Notes: generated by a model not told the origin, from the letters alone. 64,000 nucleotides of DNA from Erysipelotrichaceae bacterium (GCA_018365815.1 JAGZJH010000004.1:1-64000), one strand, 5' to 3'. Shown: positions 45,397-55,411, numbered from the stretch's first letter. A program made the numbers and translations.

Positions 45397-46659
45397 TTAT
45401 TCGCTATCATCTGCTACAAAACGATCAATTAATTTTTTTATCTTTCCTTCTCCGGTATTTGTATTAGATTTTGTTAATCCTTTAAATCTTAATGACATGG
45501 TATTTGTTATTTCTTCAACCATAATTGAGGGTTCTATTTCTCCATATATCTTATTGCACTCTACTAAATAATAAATCAAACCTAAAGAAGCAACATAAGA
45601 CATTTTTCTTACTCCGATGACTTGTGGGCGATAAGTTAACGTTGTTTTGTCTAATACATCAGTGGCAACATTTGCAAATCCATCGATTTCAGCACCACCA
45701 CCAACAATAAATACTGGATAATCTTTATCCCCTAATACGGACAATTTTTCTTTAACTTTCACCATTAAATCCTCAACCCCTTCATGAAGGAGCATTGCTA
45801 AATCGTATTTTGTATAATGAACTAGATCATTATCTACTTTATTGGTATGAATAAGATCTTGTTCCTTCATTTCAACATGACAACTTCCGTATTTCACCTT
45901 ATAAGTCTCTGCTTTTGCAAGTGGAATTTTCCAAGTAGAAGCAATTAATTTCGTTAAATCATATCCACCTACATTTACCATTGTTATATATTTTAAATAA
46001 TTATCTTCAAAAAATGAAATTGTTGTTGAACGATGACCGACATCAACTAAAACAGCTCCTTTTTCCATATTTACATCTGTTAATACTTCTTTGGCTTCAC
46101 TATAAGCATTAATACAAATATCCATAATTTCAAGTTGACTTCCTTCCACTACACGGATATATGGATATAACACTTTTTTAGTTGTTGTAATCACTAAAAC
46201 ATCAACTTGTAAAGAATAGGCTTCTTTACCAATTGGATTTTGAGTCGTTGTTTGTTCATTGTAATGATATTTAATTGGAATTGTTGAAATGATTGTTTCA
46301 TTTTTTTTCTTTTCAAAACGATTAGCTTTTTGAATTGCCTTAACCACATCACTTTGACGAATTATATGATCTGTTGATAAAATTTGAACACTTCCTACCG
46401 TTGAATAAATACGACTCTGATTAGCCGGAATGTTAAGTAATACTCTTGTAATTTTAACTTTTAAACTGTCTTCTGCACTTTGAATAAGTTTTTGAATATC
46501 CTGTTTTACAGCCTCTTCATCAAGTATCAAACCTTTTTTAATTCCATGAGATGGTAAAATATTTGCAAACAGTACATGAACATTAGTATTAATCACTTCT
46601 CCAACAATTAATTTGATAGAAGAAGTGCCAATATCTAAACTTGCATAAATCTTTTTCAT
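45397..46659 (-). CDS. ftsA: Cell division protein FtsA
   Basis: FtsA is an actin-like ATPase tethering FtsZ to the membrane. The 420-residue product starts [18 protein letters not shown] (phosphate 1 site), has [17 protein letters not shown] (phosphate 2, ~205) and [13 protein letters not shown] (adenosine site, ~330). The C-terminus ([15 protein letters not shown]) provides the membrane amphipathic helix. The ATG at 46659 is chosen from two adjacent ATG codons by spacing to GGTGG; the earlier in-frame ATGs lack family similarity. An extended -10 promoter is visible upstream. Confidence 0.94.
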   Translation of the reverse strand: MKKIYASLDIGTSSIKLIVGEVINTNVHVLFANILPSHGIKKGLILDEEAVKQDIQKLIQSAEDSLKVKITRVLLNIPANQSRIYSTVGSVQILSTDHIIRQSDVVKAIQKANRFEKKKNETIISTIPIKYHYNEQTTTQNPIGKEAYSLQVDVLVITTTKKVLYPYIRVVEGSQLEIMDICINAYSEAKEVLTDVNMEKGAVLVDVGHRSTTISFFEDNYLKYITMVNVGGYDLTKLIASTWKIPLAKAETYKVKYGSCHVEMKEQDLIHTNKVDNDLVHYTKYDLAMLLHEGVEDLMVKVKEKLSVLGDKDYPVFIVGGGAEIDGFANVATDVLDKTTLTYRPQVIGVRKMSYVASLGLIYYLVECNKIYGEIEPSIMVEEITNTMSLRFKGLTKSNTNTGEGKIKKLIDRFVADDSE

Positions 46660-47103
46660 CATTCCACCATCCTTTAACATACTTCCTTTTAATAATAGCA
46701 TATTCTTTGATTTTTTTAAATACTTTTAATACTGTTTAAAGGATAATTTATATATTTTTATATCGACATTTTTTGATTATTTAAAAATTCTAAATCGATT
46801 GTAGATTTTCTTTATTCAATACAAGAAAGACTTTAAATTTTGATTAAACTTATCATGAAAATAAACTACTATCATCAATTACATAGTCATCATATATTAT
46901 TGATTGATATAAAAAAAAGACTCCTATTTGAGCCTTTGGTATTTAATAAAATAATGTATCTAGTCATGTTTTAACGAGTCAAAACATTCAATAATTAATT
47001 TAAACTACACTTTTTATACTTTAAATATTCCTTAATAAAACAATCTTATTGGCCTTTTGTAATATCCATTCACTTTTCTTATCTAAAATTAAATTCAAGT
47101 TTT
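46660..47103. other. Gap between ftsA and divIB
   Basis: The 440-bp gap separates the ftsAZ operon from the rest of the dcw cluster. It holds a candidate ftsA promoter (TTTAAA 46715-46720, 17 bp, TATTAT 46692-46697, preceded by TG) and the dcw terminator. The remainder is AT-rich with no gene seen. Confidence 0.6.
46911..46936 (-). terminator. Terminator of the dcw transcript
   Basis: Arms AAGACTC (46917-46923) and GAGCCTT (46930-46936) pair with one mismatch and are followed by an eight-T run on the minus strand, about 170 bp beyond divIB. Confidence 0.65.
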
Positions 47104-47874
47104 TTAGTCACAACTTCTTTTATACACATGACCTTTTAGATAGTCGAAATAACAATCATTTGGATTTTGACTAATCACCAGATTATAATTTTCTAATTGG
47201 TACACCATATCTTCAATTCTAACATAACTGATTTTACTATCGTTACTCACTAACTTCACTCTTGAACAATCTGTTTCTAAAGGTTCAAAAATAATGTCAG
47301 ATAATTGTGACCGAACAGACTCTGAAACCTGGATATAATTAACTACAAATTCATTTAGATGTTCTTGATCAAAACCATTTAATCTAGGTAAGACTTGAAT
47401 TTTTTTAATTAATGCTTCATCTGTAATCTCAAGAGTTTCCCCTGAATCAAAAATAACTTGAATCGTGTCTCCTTGATGATAAGCAATCGGCGTGTTTTCT
47501 GTAATTGTAATTTTTAAACCACCTAAAAATTGTTTTTTTACTTTAACAGATTTAACCCCACTAACTTGATTTAATTCTTTTTTGATCTTCGATGAAAAAA
47601 TTAAACAACGGATACTGTTTTCAGTATAACTTAATTGTTCTTTTAATAAATTTGAATTTACATATTGATTACCTGTAATTGTAATTTCATTTAATCTTGA
47701 ATTTGGACTTGAAAAATAATAACAAATTCCTATGATGATTAACGATAACATTAATAATCGCATTCTTCTTTTTCTTTTTTTTCTGCGATATTTTTTTTGA
47801 ATGTTTTTAGCTGGGTTTTGATCATATTCATTAATTACAGTCTTTTTGAGTCTTTTTCGTTTTTTTAGTCCCAA
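47104..47874 (-). CDS. divIB: Cell division protein DivIB/FtsQ
   Basis: DivIB is a bitopic divisome protein. The 256-residue product has a very basic N-terminal cytoplasmic tail (KKRKRLKKT...YRRKKRKRRMR), one transmembrane helix (~40-56), and a POTRA domain (LNEITITGNQYVNSNLLKEQL, quoted core under twenty residues in NEITITGNQYVNSN) followed by the beta domain. Its start overlaps murB by 10 bp. It is the last gene of the cluster before the terminator. Confidence 0.9.
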   Translation of the reverse strand: MGLKKRKRLKKTVINEYDQNPAKNIQKKYRRKKRKRRMRLLMLSLIIIGICYYFSSPNSRLNEITITGNQYVNSNLLKEQLSYTENSIRCLIFSSKIKKELNQVSGVKSVKVKKQFLGGLKITITENTPIAYHQGDTIQVIFDSGETLEITDEALIKKIQVLPRLNGFDQEHLNEFVVNYIQVSESVRSQLSDIIFEPLETDCSRVKLVSNDSKISYVRIEDMVYQLENYNLVISQNPNDCYFDYLKGHVYKRSCD

Positions 47875-48779
47875 TTCATAAATCTCACTTCTGTATAAAG
47901 TTCAATTCCAAATTGCGTTTTGACTGTATTTTGAATATGTTCAATTAAACTACGAATATCTTTAGCAGAGGCATAACCTGTATTAATAATAAAATTTGAA
48001 TGTTTGGTTGAAACTTTCGCATGCCCAATGCTAAAACCTCTTAAATCGCATTCATCGATATATTGCCACGCTGCTTTATTTTCAGGATTTCTAAAAACAC
48101 TACCAGCACTTGGACGATCCCAAGGTTGCGTAAGCATACGTTTTTGTTTTCTTGAATCCATGACGTGTTTAATTTCTTCTTTATCTTTTGGTTGTAATTT
48201 AAATATTGCTTTTAAAACAACCCAATCTGGATGTACTTGCATAATTGAATGGCGATAGCCAAATTCCATTTGTGTGTTATTTAATCGAATAACCTCACCT
48301 TCACTATTTAATATATATGCCTGTTCCAAAACTGCGCTTACATCACTTTTATAAGCACCGGCATTCATATAAACTACCCCACCTACACTAGCAGGAATAC
48401 CTGAAATAAACTCAAGTCCCGATAGTCCGTGTTTCATTGCCAATTGAGCCAATCTAATCACAGATACACCAGCATCAGCTTCAATACGATCGCCACTGAC
48501 ATTCGTATTTTTAAAACATTCATTTAATGAAATGATAATGCCATCAAATTCTTTATCGGAAAATAATATATTTGAACCTTTACCAATCACATAATATGAA
48601 ATTTGATGTTGTTTAACATATTGCATTAATTTTTGAAGCGCTAATGTATTTTCAACTTTAACATAAATTCTTGCTGGTCCACCCACTTTGTAAGTTGTAT
48701 GTTTATACATTGGTTCAAATTCCAATATTTCACCTACATTTAATTCTTTTAATTCTTCTACAATCACTTCAAAATTCAT
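47865..48779 (-). CDS. murB: UDP-N-acetylenolpyruvoylglucosamine reductase
   Basis: MurB makes UDP-MurNAc with FAD and NADPH. The 304-residue type II enzyme shows HTTYKVGGPARIYV near the start, the FAD loop YVIGKGSNILFSD (~63-75), SGIPASVGGVVYMNAGAY (~125-142), and PSAGSVFRNP (~225) with the catalytic Ser, ending in the Glu-bearing TEVRFM. Position between murG and divIB matches Bacillus. ATG follows AGAGGATAAT. Confidence 0.96.
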   Translation of the reverse strand: MNFEVIVEELKELNVGEILEFEPMYKHTTYKVGGPARIYVKVENTLALQKLMQYVKQHQISYYVIGKGSNILFSDKEFDGIIISLNECFKNTNVSGDRIEADAGVSVIRLAQLAMKHGLSGLEFISGIPASVGGVVYMNAGAYKSDVSAVLEQAYILNSEGEVIRLNNTQMEFGYRHSIMQVHPDWVVLKAIFKLQPKDKEEIKHVMDSRKQKRMLTQPWDRPSAGSVFRNPENKAAWQYIDECDLRGFSIGHAKVSTKHSNFIINTGYASAKDIRSLIEHIQNTVKTQFGIELYTEVRFMNWD

Positions 48780-48787
48780 ATTATCCT

Positions 48788-49879
48788 CTACTTTCTAATT
48801 AATTCGACTATTAAATCAGCAATATCTTGACAAGCATTAGGGCGTCCTAAATTTTTGGCGTTTTCTTTTAAAGAATGGAACAATAAAGGTTGTGTCATAA
48901 TTTCATCTATTTTGCTAAGTAGTTTGTTACTTGTCAACTCTTTTTCTTTAATCATCATCGCAGCGTTTTTGTTAACCAATTCCATTGCATTAAATTCTTG
49001 ATGATTACTTGCGACATATGGACTTGGAATTAAAATCATCGCACTTCCAATAGCAGTAAGTTCAGCAATTGTTGAAGCACCTGCACGAGATACTACAACA
49101 TGACACATCTGAAGTAAACTTGGCATATCATCAATATATGGTACCAATTTCACATTCTTAGGTTGATTTTGACTGATTTTTGCTTTCATTTGTTCATAAT
49201 TATTTTTACCGGTTACAAAAAGTAACTGATAATCTTTGTCTTTAATCTTATAAATCGCATCTTCAAGTGTTTGATTGACAGTTGAACTTCCTAAACTTCC
49301 CATGACAACTAATACTGTTTTTTTGTTAGGATCTAAACCATATCTTTTTAAAACATCTGGATTTTTAGGTTGGTTGACAACTTCGCTAGCACGTGGATTT
49401 CCAAGCAAATAAGTTTTATCACTTGGAAAATTAGAATAAGCTAAATCATAACAACACACTATTTTATCTACTCGTTTAATTAAAATTTTATTAGCTAAAC
49501 CAATGACTGAATTTTGTTCATGAATCATTGTTTTAACATTCATTCGACTTGCGGAAAGTACAATAGAAGCACTGACGTATCCTCCAAAGCCAATAACTAA
49601 ATCCGGTTTAAATTCTTTTACTATTTTTTTTGTATGTCTAAGAGAATTAGCAAAAACTGCTAATGCTTTTGCTTTTTTTAACGGCGAACCTGTTAATCCT
49701 AAAACATGTACTCCTCGATATGGATACCCTAATTCAGGAATAACCTTTGATTCAAGACGATTTGTCGTACCGACAAACATACATTCAACATTTTCATAAT
49801 GACTTTCTAAATATTTCGCAAGGGCAATGGCTGGATATAAATGACCACCCGTACCGCCAGTTGCAAATATGATTTTCAT
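48788..49879 (-). CDS. murG: Lipid II synthase MurG
   Basis: MurG adds GlcNAc to lipid I at the inner face of the membrane. The 363-residue GT28 glycosyltransferase starts KIIFATGGTGGHLYPAIALA (G loop 1), has HEQNSVIGLANKI (~125), GSLGSSTVNQ (~190), and the donor site SRAGASTIAELTAIG (~262). ATG 49879 lies 6 nt after GGGGAG; the ATG two codons earlier directly abuts that site and the longer frame is rejected. It is followed closely by murB. Confidence 0.96.
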   Translation of the reverse strand: MKIIFATGGTGGHLYPAIALAKYLESHYENVECMFVGTTNRLESKVIPELGYPYRGVHVLGLTGSPLKKAKALAVFANSLRHTKKIVKEFKPDLVIGFGGYVSASIVLSASRMNVKTMIHEQNSVIGLANKILIKRVDKIVCCYDLAYSNFPSDKTYLLGNPRASEVVNQPKNPDVLKRYGLDPNKKTVLVVMGSLGSSTVNQTLEDAIYKIKDKDYQLLFVTGKNNYEQMKAKISQNQPKNVKLVPYIDDMPSLLQMCHVVVSRAGASTIAELTAIGSAMILIPSPYVASNHQEFNAMELVNKNAAMMIKEKELTSNKLLSKIDEIMTQPLLFHSLKENAKNLGRPNACQDIADLIVELIRK

Positions 49880-49913
49880 ATTCATCTCCCCTTTACCCCA
49901 ATAGTATAACATA

Positions 49914-50990
49914 TTATCTACTAAATTGTTCAATATTTATTAATATTCCAATACAGGTCATCACTATCGTTAAACTAGTTCCACCATAAGACATAAGTGG
50001 TAAAGTTACCCCTGTTACGGGAAATAACCCAACCACTACTCCTAAATTAATAATAATTTGAATACCTAGCATTGATGTAATTCCTAAAGCTAAAAAACTT
50101 CCAAACAAATCTTTTGCATCTGTTGCAATTTTTAAACCACAAGTAATTAACAAACCATAAAGTATAATGACCAAACTACCTCCAATTAAACCAAATTCTT
50201 CACATAAGATTGCGAAAATAAAATCAGTTTGCGGTTCGGGTAAATAAAAGTGTTTTTGAATGCTATTATTAAATCCAACCCCCAATATTCCACCAGGACC
50301 AATCGCATAAAGTGATTGAATCATTTGAAAACCACTTCCTAATGGATCTTGAAATGGATCTAAAAACGAAGTAATTCGTTTTAATCGATAAGGAGCAGAT
50401 AAAATCAATCCCACAAATCCTAATACCCCTACTAACCCTAATCCCGCAAAATATATAAACTTAAACGGTGAAGCCATTACCATTAATACGATACTTCCTA
50501 GCATAACCACACCCGTTCCAAAATCGGGTTGAAACATGATCAAAACAAATCCTAAAAATGCCACTCCTAATATTATTAAGGCATATTTTATTTTCTTTAA
50601 ATAATGATAATAGACACTTAAATATTTAGCGGCAAAAATAATCATTCCGATTTTAAACAATTCTGAAGGTTGTAATGAAATTGAACCTATTGCAAACCAA
50701 CTTCTAGATCCTCCTCTTACTTTTCCTAAACCTGGTATCAAAACTAAACCCAGTAAGATAAAACACACAACAAGGATTTTAAAAGCATGTTTTTCATAAC
50801 AATGATAATCAATATGTATTGTACAAAACATACCAATCATTCCAATAAACGCAAAGATTGCTTGACGCTTAATATAAAAAAACTCATCATTAAATTTTTC
50901 CAATGCCCAAATGTGACTTGAACTATATACCATTAATAATCCAATCGATACAAGCACCATTGTACATAACCAAAGTTTTTTATTTTTCAT
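49914..50990 (-). CDS. ftsW: FtsW/SpoVE-type SEDS glycosyltransferase
   Basis: FtsW polymerises septal lipid II into glycan strands with a partner class B PBP. The 358-residue protein has about ten membrane helices; SEDS motifs seen are VYSSS near residue 24, the region LGKVRGGSRSWFAIGSISLQPSELFK (core RGGSRSWF...QPSE), FVLIMFQPDFGT with the catalytic Asp, and the C-terminal FPVTGVTLPLMSYGGTS. It follows murD after a terminator-like hairpin. In Bacillus the gene here is spoVE; vegetative versus sporulation use cannot be told from sequence. Confidence 0.93.
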   Translation of the reverse strand: MKNKKLWLCTMVLVSIGLLMVYSSSHIWALEKFNDEFFYIKRQAIFAFIGMIGMFCTIHIDYHCYEKHAFKILVVCFILLGLVLIPGLGKVRGGSRSWFAIGSISLQPSELFKIGMIIFAAKYLSVYYHYLKKIKYALIILGVAFLGFVLIMFQPDFGTGVVMLGSIVLMVMASPFKFIYFAGLGLVGVLGFVGLILSAPYRLKRITSFLDPFQDPLGSGFQMIQSLYAIGPGGILGVGFNNSIQKHFYLPEPQTDFIFAILCEEFGLIGGSLVIILYGLLITCGLKIATDAKDLFGSFLALGITSMLGIQIIINLGVVVGLFPVTGVTLPLMSYGGTSLTIVMTCIGILINIEQFSR

Positions 50991-51032
50991 CATATCACCA
51001 ATACAGTATATGTATCGAAGTGTATGAATAGT

Positions 51033-51060
51033 CTAAAAAAACCATCTTAAAGATGGTTTA
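51033..51060 (-). terminator. Terminator-like hairpin after murD
   Basis: AAACCATCTTTAAGATGGTTT forms an 8-bp stem with a TTTTTT tail on the minus strand at the murD stop codon. Only about 40 bp remain before ftsW. Confidence 0.7.
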
Positions 51061-52381
51061 CTATATCTTTAAAAACTTTACCTCGTTGTTCATAACCACT
51101 AAATTCATCAAAACTACTTGTTGAGGGAGAAAGTAATACCACATCTCCGGCTTTAGATAATTGATGCGCTTTTAATATTGCTGCTTCCAAATTGTTTTCG
51201 TAGTATGGACTTTGTAAATCTCTAGCAAAACGTTTACCTGCTTTTCCAAAACAAATTATTGCTTTAGCATTTACTAACAATGTTTTTAACGCACTCAAAT
51301 CTAATCCTTTGTCAAATCCTCCTAATAAAATAATTAAAGGTTGTTTAAATGAATTAATCGCAACAATTGTGGAATCGACATTTGTTGCTTTTGAATCATT
51401 ATAATACTTCACGCCATCTAATTCTCGAACAAATTCAATACGATGTTCTACACCTTTAAAATGAGCAAGCACACTTTGAATGGTACTTATTGGAATATCT
51501 AAACATTTAGCAATCATTAATGCAATCATCACATTTTGAACATTATGTTTTCCCACCATTAATAACTGATGCAAATCAAAGACAGGTTCATTATCATAAA
51601 TAATCATCTCATCTTTAATACAAGCAGTCGTATTTTTTTCCATGGAAAAAGGAATTTGAGTCGCTTTAATTGGATATTTTTTTGTGTATTCTAAAATATT
51701 TTGATCATCTATATTTAATATAAAGAAATCCTCTTCTGTTTGATTTTGGTAAATCTTCATTTTAGAAGCGTAGTATTCATCTAGATTACGCATATAATCT
51801 AAATGATCAGGTGTAAGATTGATAATTGTTGCAATTTCTGGTTTAAATTTGTCAATGTTTAATAATTGAAAATTAGACATTTCAAGTACAATATAATTTC
51901 CTTCATTTTCAATTAAATTTTCTTTTAAAGCTACTTCGCATAAAGGAATACCGATATTACCTGCAACAAATGTATTTGAATGACGTTTTTTGATAATTTC
52001 ATATACTAATGATGTTGTCGTTGTTTTTCCATTTGTCCCTGTTATCGCAATATAGTGCTGTGGTTGACACACTTGATAAGCAAGTTCAATTTCAGTATAA
52101 ATCGGAATTTTTCTTTCTTGTAAACGTAAAATAAATGGTTGTGTGTATTTAATCCCCGGGTTTTTCACAACAAAATCAAAATCTCTTTCAAATAGCTCAT
52201 CAGGTTGTCCACCTGCTACAATCTCAACTCCTAATGCTTCTAATTCTTCTTTTTCTTGTAATTCTTCTAATGTTTTACTTTCATTAACGACTACTTGAGC
52301 GTGAAGATGACATAATAAACGTGTAGCCGCCATTCCACTTTTAGCCAAACCTAAAACAAGGACTTTTTTTCCTGTAAGCAT
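51047..52381 (-). CDS. murD: UDP-MurNAc-L-alanine:D-glutamate ligase
   Basis: MurD adds D-Glu, the product of murI in this window, to the cell-wall precursor. The 444-residue Mur ligase has the N-terminal UDP-binding GLAKSGMAATRLL, ATP-binding ITGTNGKTTTTSLV (~115-128), LNLTPDHLDYM-type text (INLTPDHLDYM, ~183), ehRIEFVRELDGVKYYNDSKATN (core VKYYNDSKATN, ~305) and LLSPSTSSFDEF (~417). It begins 1 bp after the mraY stop. The usual neighbour murE is absent. Confidence 0.96.
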   Translation of the reverse strand: MLTGKKVLVLGLAKSGMAATRLLCHLHAQVVVNESKTLEELQEKEELEALGVEIVAGGQPDELFERDFDFVVKNPGIKYTQPFILRLQERKIPIYTEIELAYQVCQPQHYIAITGTNGKTTTTSLVYEIIKKRHSNTFVAGNIGIPLCEVALKENLIENEGNYIVLEMSNFQLLNIDKFKPEIATIINLTPDHLDYMRNLDEYYASKMKIYQNQTEEDFFILNIDDQNILEYTKKYPIKATQIPFSMEKNTTACIKDEMIIYDNEPVFDLHQLLMVGKHNVQNVMIALMIAKCLDIPISTIQSVLAHFKGVEHRIEFVRELDGVKYYNDSKATNVDSTIVAINSFKQPLIILLGGFDKGLDLSALKTLLVNAKAIICFGKAGKRFARDLQSPYYENNLEAAILKAHQLSKAGDVVLLSPSTSSFDEFSGYEQRGKVFKDIVNHL

Positions 52382-52382
52382 A

Positions 52383-53357
52383 TTATAACACTCCTAATAC
52401 TATTCCAATAATCCCGCAAATAAATGCTCCAAACCAAAACGATAATACAACTTGTTGTTCTGTCCACCCTAATAATTCAAAATGATGATGAACTGGTGCC
52501 ATTTTGAAAACACGTTTTCCAGTTAATTTAAAACTTGTAACTTGAATAATAACTGAAAGTGTTTCAAAAACAAATACTCCTCCCACAACAACAAGTAATA
52601 ACTCTTGTTTTGAAAAAATAGCCAACACAGCTAATAAGCCTCCTAATGATAATGATCCAACATCACCCATAAAAATTTTAGCCGGGTGATAATTAAACAT
52701 CATAAATCCAAGTAATGCGCCAATGACTGCCATTCCATAAATACTTACTGCATACGTTTTTGTCATTAACCCAAAAATCACAAAAGGTGCAATAGCAACC
52801 ATCGAAAGACCAGTTGCTAAACCATCTAATCCATCTGATAAATTGACACCATTTGACGTCGCTGTAAACATAAAATAAATTAAAATCGGATATAAGAAAC
52901 CTAAATCTATTGATGTATGTAATACGGGTATTGTAATCACTGAAGTAAACTCAGGAACAAATTGATTTGCTAAAACATAAAATACAATGGCTAAAATAGA
53001 TTGTAATAAATACTTTTTTCCTGCTGATAACCCTAAGTTCGTCTTTTTAACAACGATTAAATAATCATCTAAAAAACCAATTAAACCATAACCTACAAAT
53101 ACTAAAGTAATTAAACTCACCATTGGATTTAAAAAGAATGACGGAAAAGTGATATAGACTGCAAGTACGCTTGCTAAAATAAAAACCACCCCACCCATTG
53201 TAGGTGTTCCACCTTTTATTTTATGACTTTCCGGTCCCTCTTCACGTTCAACCTGCCCAAATTTTAGTTCATGTAATTTTGGAATGAAACGTGGCATAGC
53301 GATAAATGTAATCATAAAACCTAATATAAAACTAATGAATATTTTGAAAAATTCCAT
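52383..53357 (-). CDS. mraY: Phospho-MurNAc-pentapeptide transferase
   Basis: MraY moves phospho-MurNAc-pentapeptide to undecaprenyl phosphate to give lipid I. The 324-residue protein has ten membrane helices and the family motifs GGTPTMGGVVF (~50), FLDDYLIV (~97, catalytic Asp pair), NGVNLSDGLDGLATG (~170), KIFMGDVGSL (~228) and FKMAPVHHHFELLGW (~285). ATG 53357 is 6 nt beyond GGGGG; an ATG two codons earlier is too close. A promoter candidate upstream suggests it starts a sub-operon with murD. Confidence 0.97.
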   Translation of the reverse strand: MEFFKIFISFILGFMITFIAMPRFIPKLHELKFGQVEREEGPESHKIKGGTPTMGGVVFILASVLAVYITFPSFFLNPMVSLITLVFVGYGLIGFLDDYLIVVKKTNLGLSAGKKYLLQSILAIVFYVLANQFVPEFTSVITIPVLHTSIDLGFLYPILIYFMFTATSNGVNLSDGLDGLATGLSMVAIAPFVIFGLMTKTYAVSIYGMAVIGALLGFMMFNYHPAKIFMGDVGSLSLGGLLAVLAIFSKQELLLVVVGGVFVFETLSVIIQVTSFKLTGKRVFKMAPVHHHFELLGWTEQQVVLSFWFGAFICGIIGIVLGVL

Positions 53358-53389
53358 ATTCATCCCCCTTTTAATTTTCTAACATTAAC

Positions 53390-53418
53390 ATCTTAACATA
53401 ATCTTTTACAATTGTAAA
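53390..53418 (-). promoter_or_regulatory. Candidate promoter of mraY
   Basis: TTTACA (53413-53418) and TAAGAT (53390-53395) are 17 bp apart, between the SpoVD-type terminator and the mraY start. Confidence 0.5.
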
Positions 53419-53440
53419 TCTTAACAAAAATTCATCAAAA

Positions 53441-53465
53441 AGAAAAAAGGAGACTAATTGTCCCC
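53441..53465 (-). terminator. Terminator after the SpoVD-type PBP
   Basis: GGGGACAATTAGTCTCC forms a 6-bp stem with one G-T pair, followed by TTTTTTCTTTTT on the minus strand. Confidence 0.65.
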
Positions 53466-55361
53466 TAACATAATTACAATTTTACCCCCTTGTTCTAGTT
53501 TTTCATTTACTCGAGGTAATTGATCAATGACTACTTCTCCCTCACCTACAAATTCAAACTTGAAATAATCACTTTTCACTTCCTTTTTTGTTTTACCAAC
53601 ATACTGTTCAACAGTATACTTAGGTGTTTCAAGCCATGTATACTCTTTTTCTTCTTGTTCACTTACTTTTGGCACTTCTAAAACATTTAATGTATCCACT
53701 AATATCTTTCTAGCAATAGGGGCAACAGTTGTCCCACCATATTGCACACAATTTTTCGCATTATCCATTGCAATATATAACACAACCTGTGGATCATCAA
53801 TTGGAGCAACTCCTAAAAAAGATAAAATATACCCACCACCAACATAACTTCCATTGACTGCTTTTTGGGCAGTTCCAGTTTTTCCACCTATTCGATACCC
53901 TTCGATATAAGCATTTTTTCCTCCACCTTTAGTCACTACACTTTCCAATGCTTCTCTAACTTGACTAGATACTTCTTCACTAATAACTTGTCTTACTTGA
54001 TTTGTTTTTCCCTCATAAATAATATCTTTTGTACTAGGCTCAACAACTTTATCTAATATATAAGGCGTATTTAGATACCCACCATTCACACAAGCACTCA
54101 CTGCACTTACTAATTGAATAGGGGTAATTGAAATTCCTTGACCAAAAGAAACCGTTGCTTGTTCAACTAAGCCAAAATCATCATAATCAAACATAATTCC
54201 GCTAGATTCTCCAATTAAATCTACACCGGTTTTTTTCGTTAAACCAAAATCATTCACATATTGATATAATTTATCTTTTCCCAAACGTCTACCAATTTCA
54301 ACAAATCCCGGATTTGAAGAATTTTGTAATACTTCTTTAAATGTTTGCAGACCATGTCCTCCTTTTTTCCATGATTTAATCCTTGCGCCACCTACATATT
54401 CATACCCCTTATCGTAATAAGTATCTTTATTCATATCAAATAACTTTTCATTTAAAGCACTGGCAAACGTAATTACTTTAAAAGTAGAACCGGGTTCATA
54501 ACTTTTCCAAATCGGAATATTTTGATTATACGTATCCGGATTAGCTTCTTGATAATGATTAGGATCAAAATCGGGTTTTGAACAAATGGCTAATATTTTT
54601 CCGGTTTTAGGCTCCATCATTAAAGCCCAAATTCCATCAGGATTATAAGTTGCATAAGCATTATTTAATTCTCTTTCTACTATATCCTGTAGTCTTGTAT
54701 CAATAGTTAATTGTATATCAAAACCACTAGTTGGATAGGCATATTTAGAGGGATACATATTTAAATTATTTCCTTTAGCATCCATGTAATAATCAATACT
54801 TCCGTTTGAACCATTTAAATAATCATTGTACTTTAACTCTAGACCTGCCAATCCTTGATTATCGATTCCTACAAACCCTAATGTTTGAGCTAAATAATTT
54901 CCATAAGGATAATATCTTAAAGTGTCTTTAATCAAATAAACTCCAGGTAAGTTTAAATTTTTAATTTGTAAAGCTTTTTCATCACTCAATTGCCTTCCTT
55001 CAGGTGAAATGCGTTGAATTGAAACCTTTTTTGAAAATTTATCACATAATGCTTTTTCATCAGTTTCTAAAATTGGTGCAATTAAACTTGCATAACCTAC
55101 AGGATCTTCAATTTGTGCAGGGATAACGACTAATGAAGCTGTCGTTAAATTTGTTGCAATGATATTACCATTTGTATCAATAATATCCCCACGATTTGCT
55201 TCAACTGGAAAACTCCGTTGCCACAATGTTGTGGCTTTTTGCGTAAGATTATTATATGAAACAACTTGCACATGAAATAGTTTAAGAATAATACAAATAC
55301 AAAGAAAAATTGCGCCTATTTTTATGTATCTGATTTTTTTTGAAGTTATATTATAGACCAT
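53454..55361 (-). CDS. spoVD: SpoVD-type class B penicillin-binding protein
   Basis: It is a transpeptidase working with a SEDS polymerase, in Bacillus for spore cortex. The 635-residue protein has one N-terminal helix (~14-30), a PBP dimer domain (~50-210), and a transpeptidase with active-site SxxK in YEPGSTFKVITF (~292), SSNPGF (~345), and KTGT in GGKTGTAQKAV (~492), ending with one PASTA domain (~575-635). Order pbpB-spoVD-mraY is as in Bacillus. Its use in sporulation is inferred from position and a single PASTA domain. Confidence 0.9.
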   Translation of the reverse strand: MVYNITSKKIRYIKIGAIFLCICIILKLFHVQVVSYNNLTQKATTLWQRSFPVEANRGDIIDTNGNIIATNLTTASLVVIPAQIEDPVGYASLIAPILETDEKALCDKFSKKVSIQRISPEGRQLSDEKALQIKNLNLPGVYLIKDTLRYYPYGNYLAQTLGFVGIDNQGLAGLELKYNDYLNGSNGSIDYYMDAKGNNLNMYPSKYAYPTSGFDIQLTIDTRLQDIVERELNNAYATYNPDGIWALMMEPKTGKILAICSKPDFDPNHYQEANPDTYNQNIPIWKSYEPGSTFKVITFASALNEKLFDMNKDTYYDKGYEYVGGARIKSWKKGGHGLQTFKEVLQNSSNPGFVEIGRRLGKDKLYQYVNDFGLTKKTGVDLIGESSGIMFDYDDFGLVEQATVSFGQGISITPIQLVSAVSACVNGGYLNTPYILDKVVEPSTKDIIYEGKTNQVRQVISEEVSSQVREALESVVTKGGGKNAYIEGYRIGGKTGTAQKAVNGSYVGGGYILSFLGVAPIDDPQVVLYIAMDNAKNCVQYGGTTVAPIARKILVDTLNVLEVPKVSEQEEKEYTWLETPKYTVEQYVGKTKKEVKSDYFKFEFVGEGEVVIDQLPRVNEKLEQGGKIVIMLGDN

Positions 55362-55383
55362 TTTATCACCAGTTTAATATATG

Positions 55384-55411
55384 AAAAAAGTAGGTCAAAT
55401 AGACCTACCCA
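55384..55411 (-). terminator. Terminator-like hairpin after pbpB
   Basis: GTAGGTCTATTTGACCTAC forms a perfect 7-bp stem followed by TTTTTT on the minus strand at the pbpB stop. Only ~23 bp lie between it and the next start codon. Confidence 0.75.
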
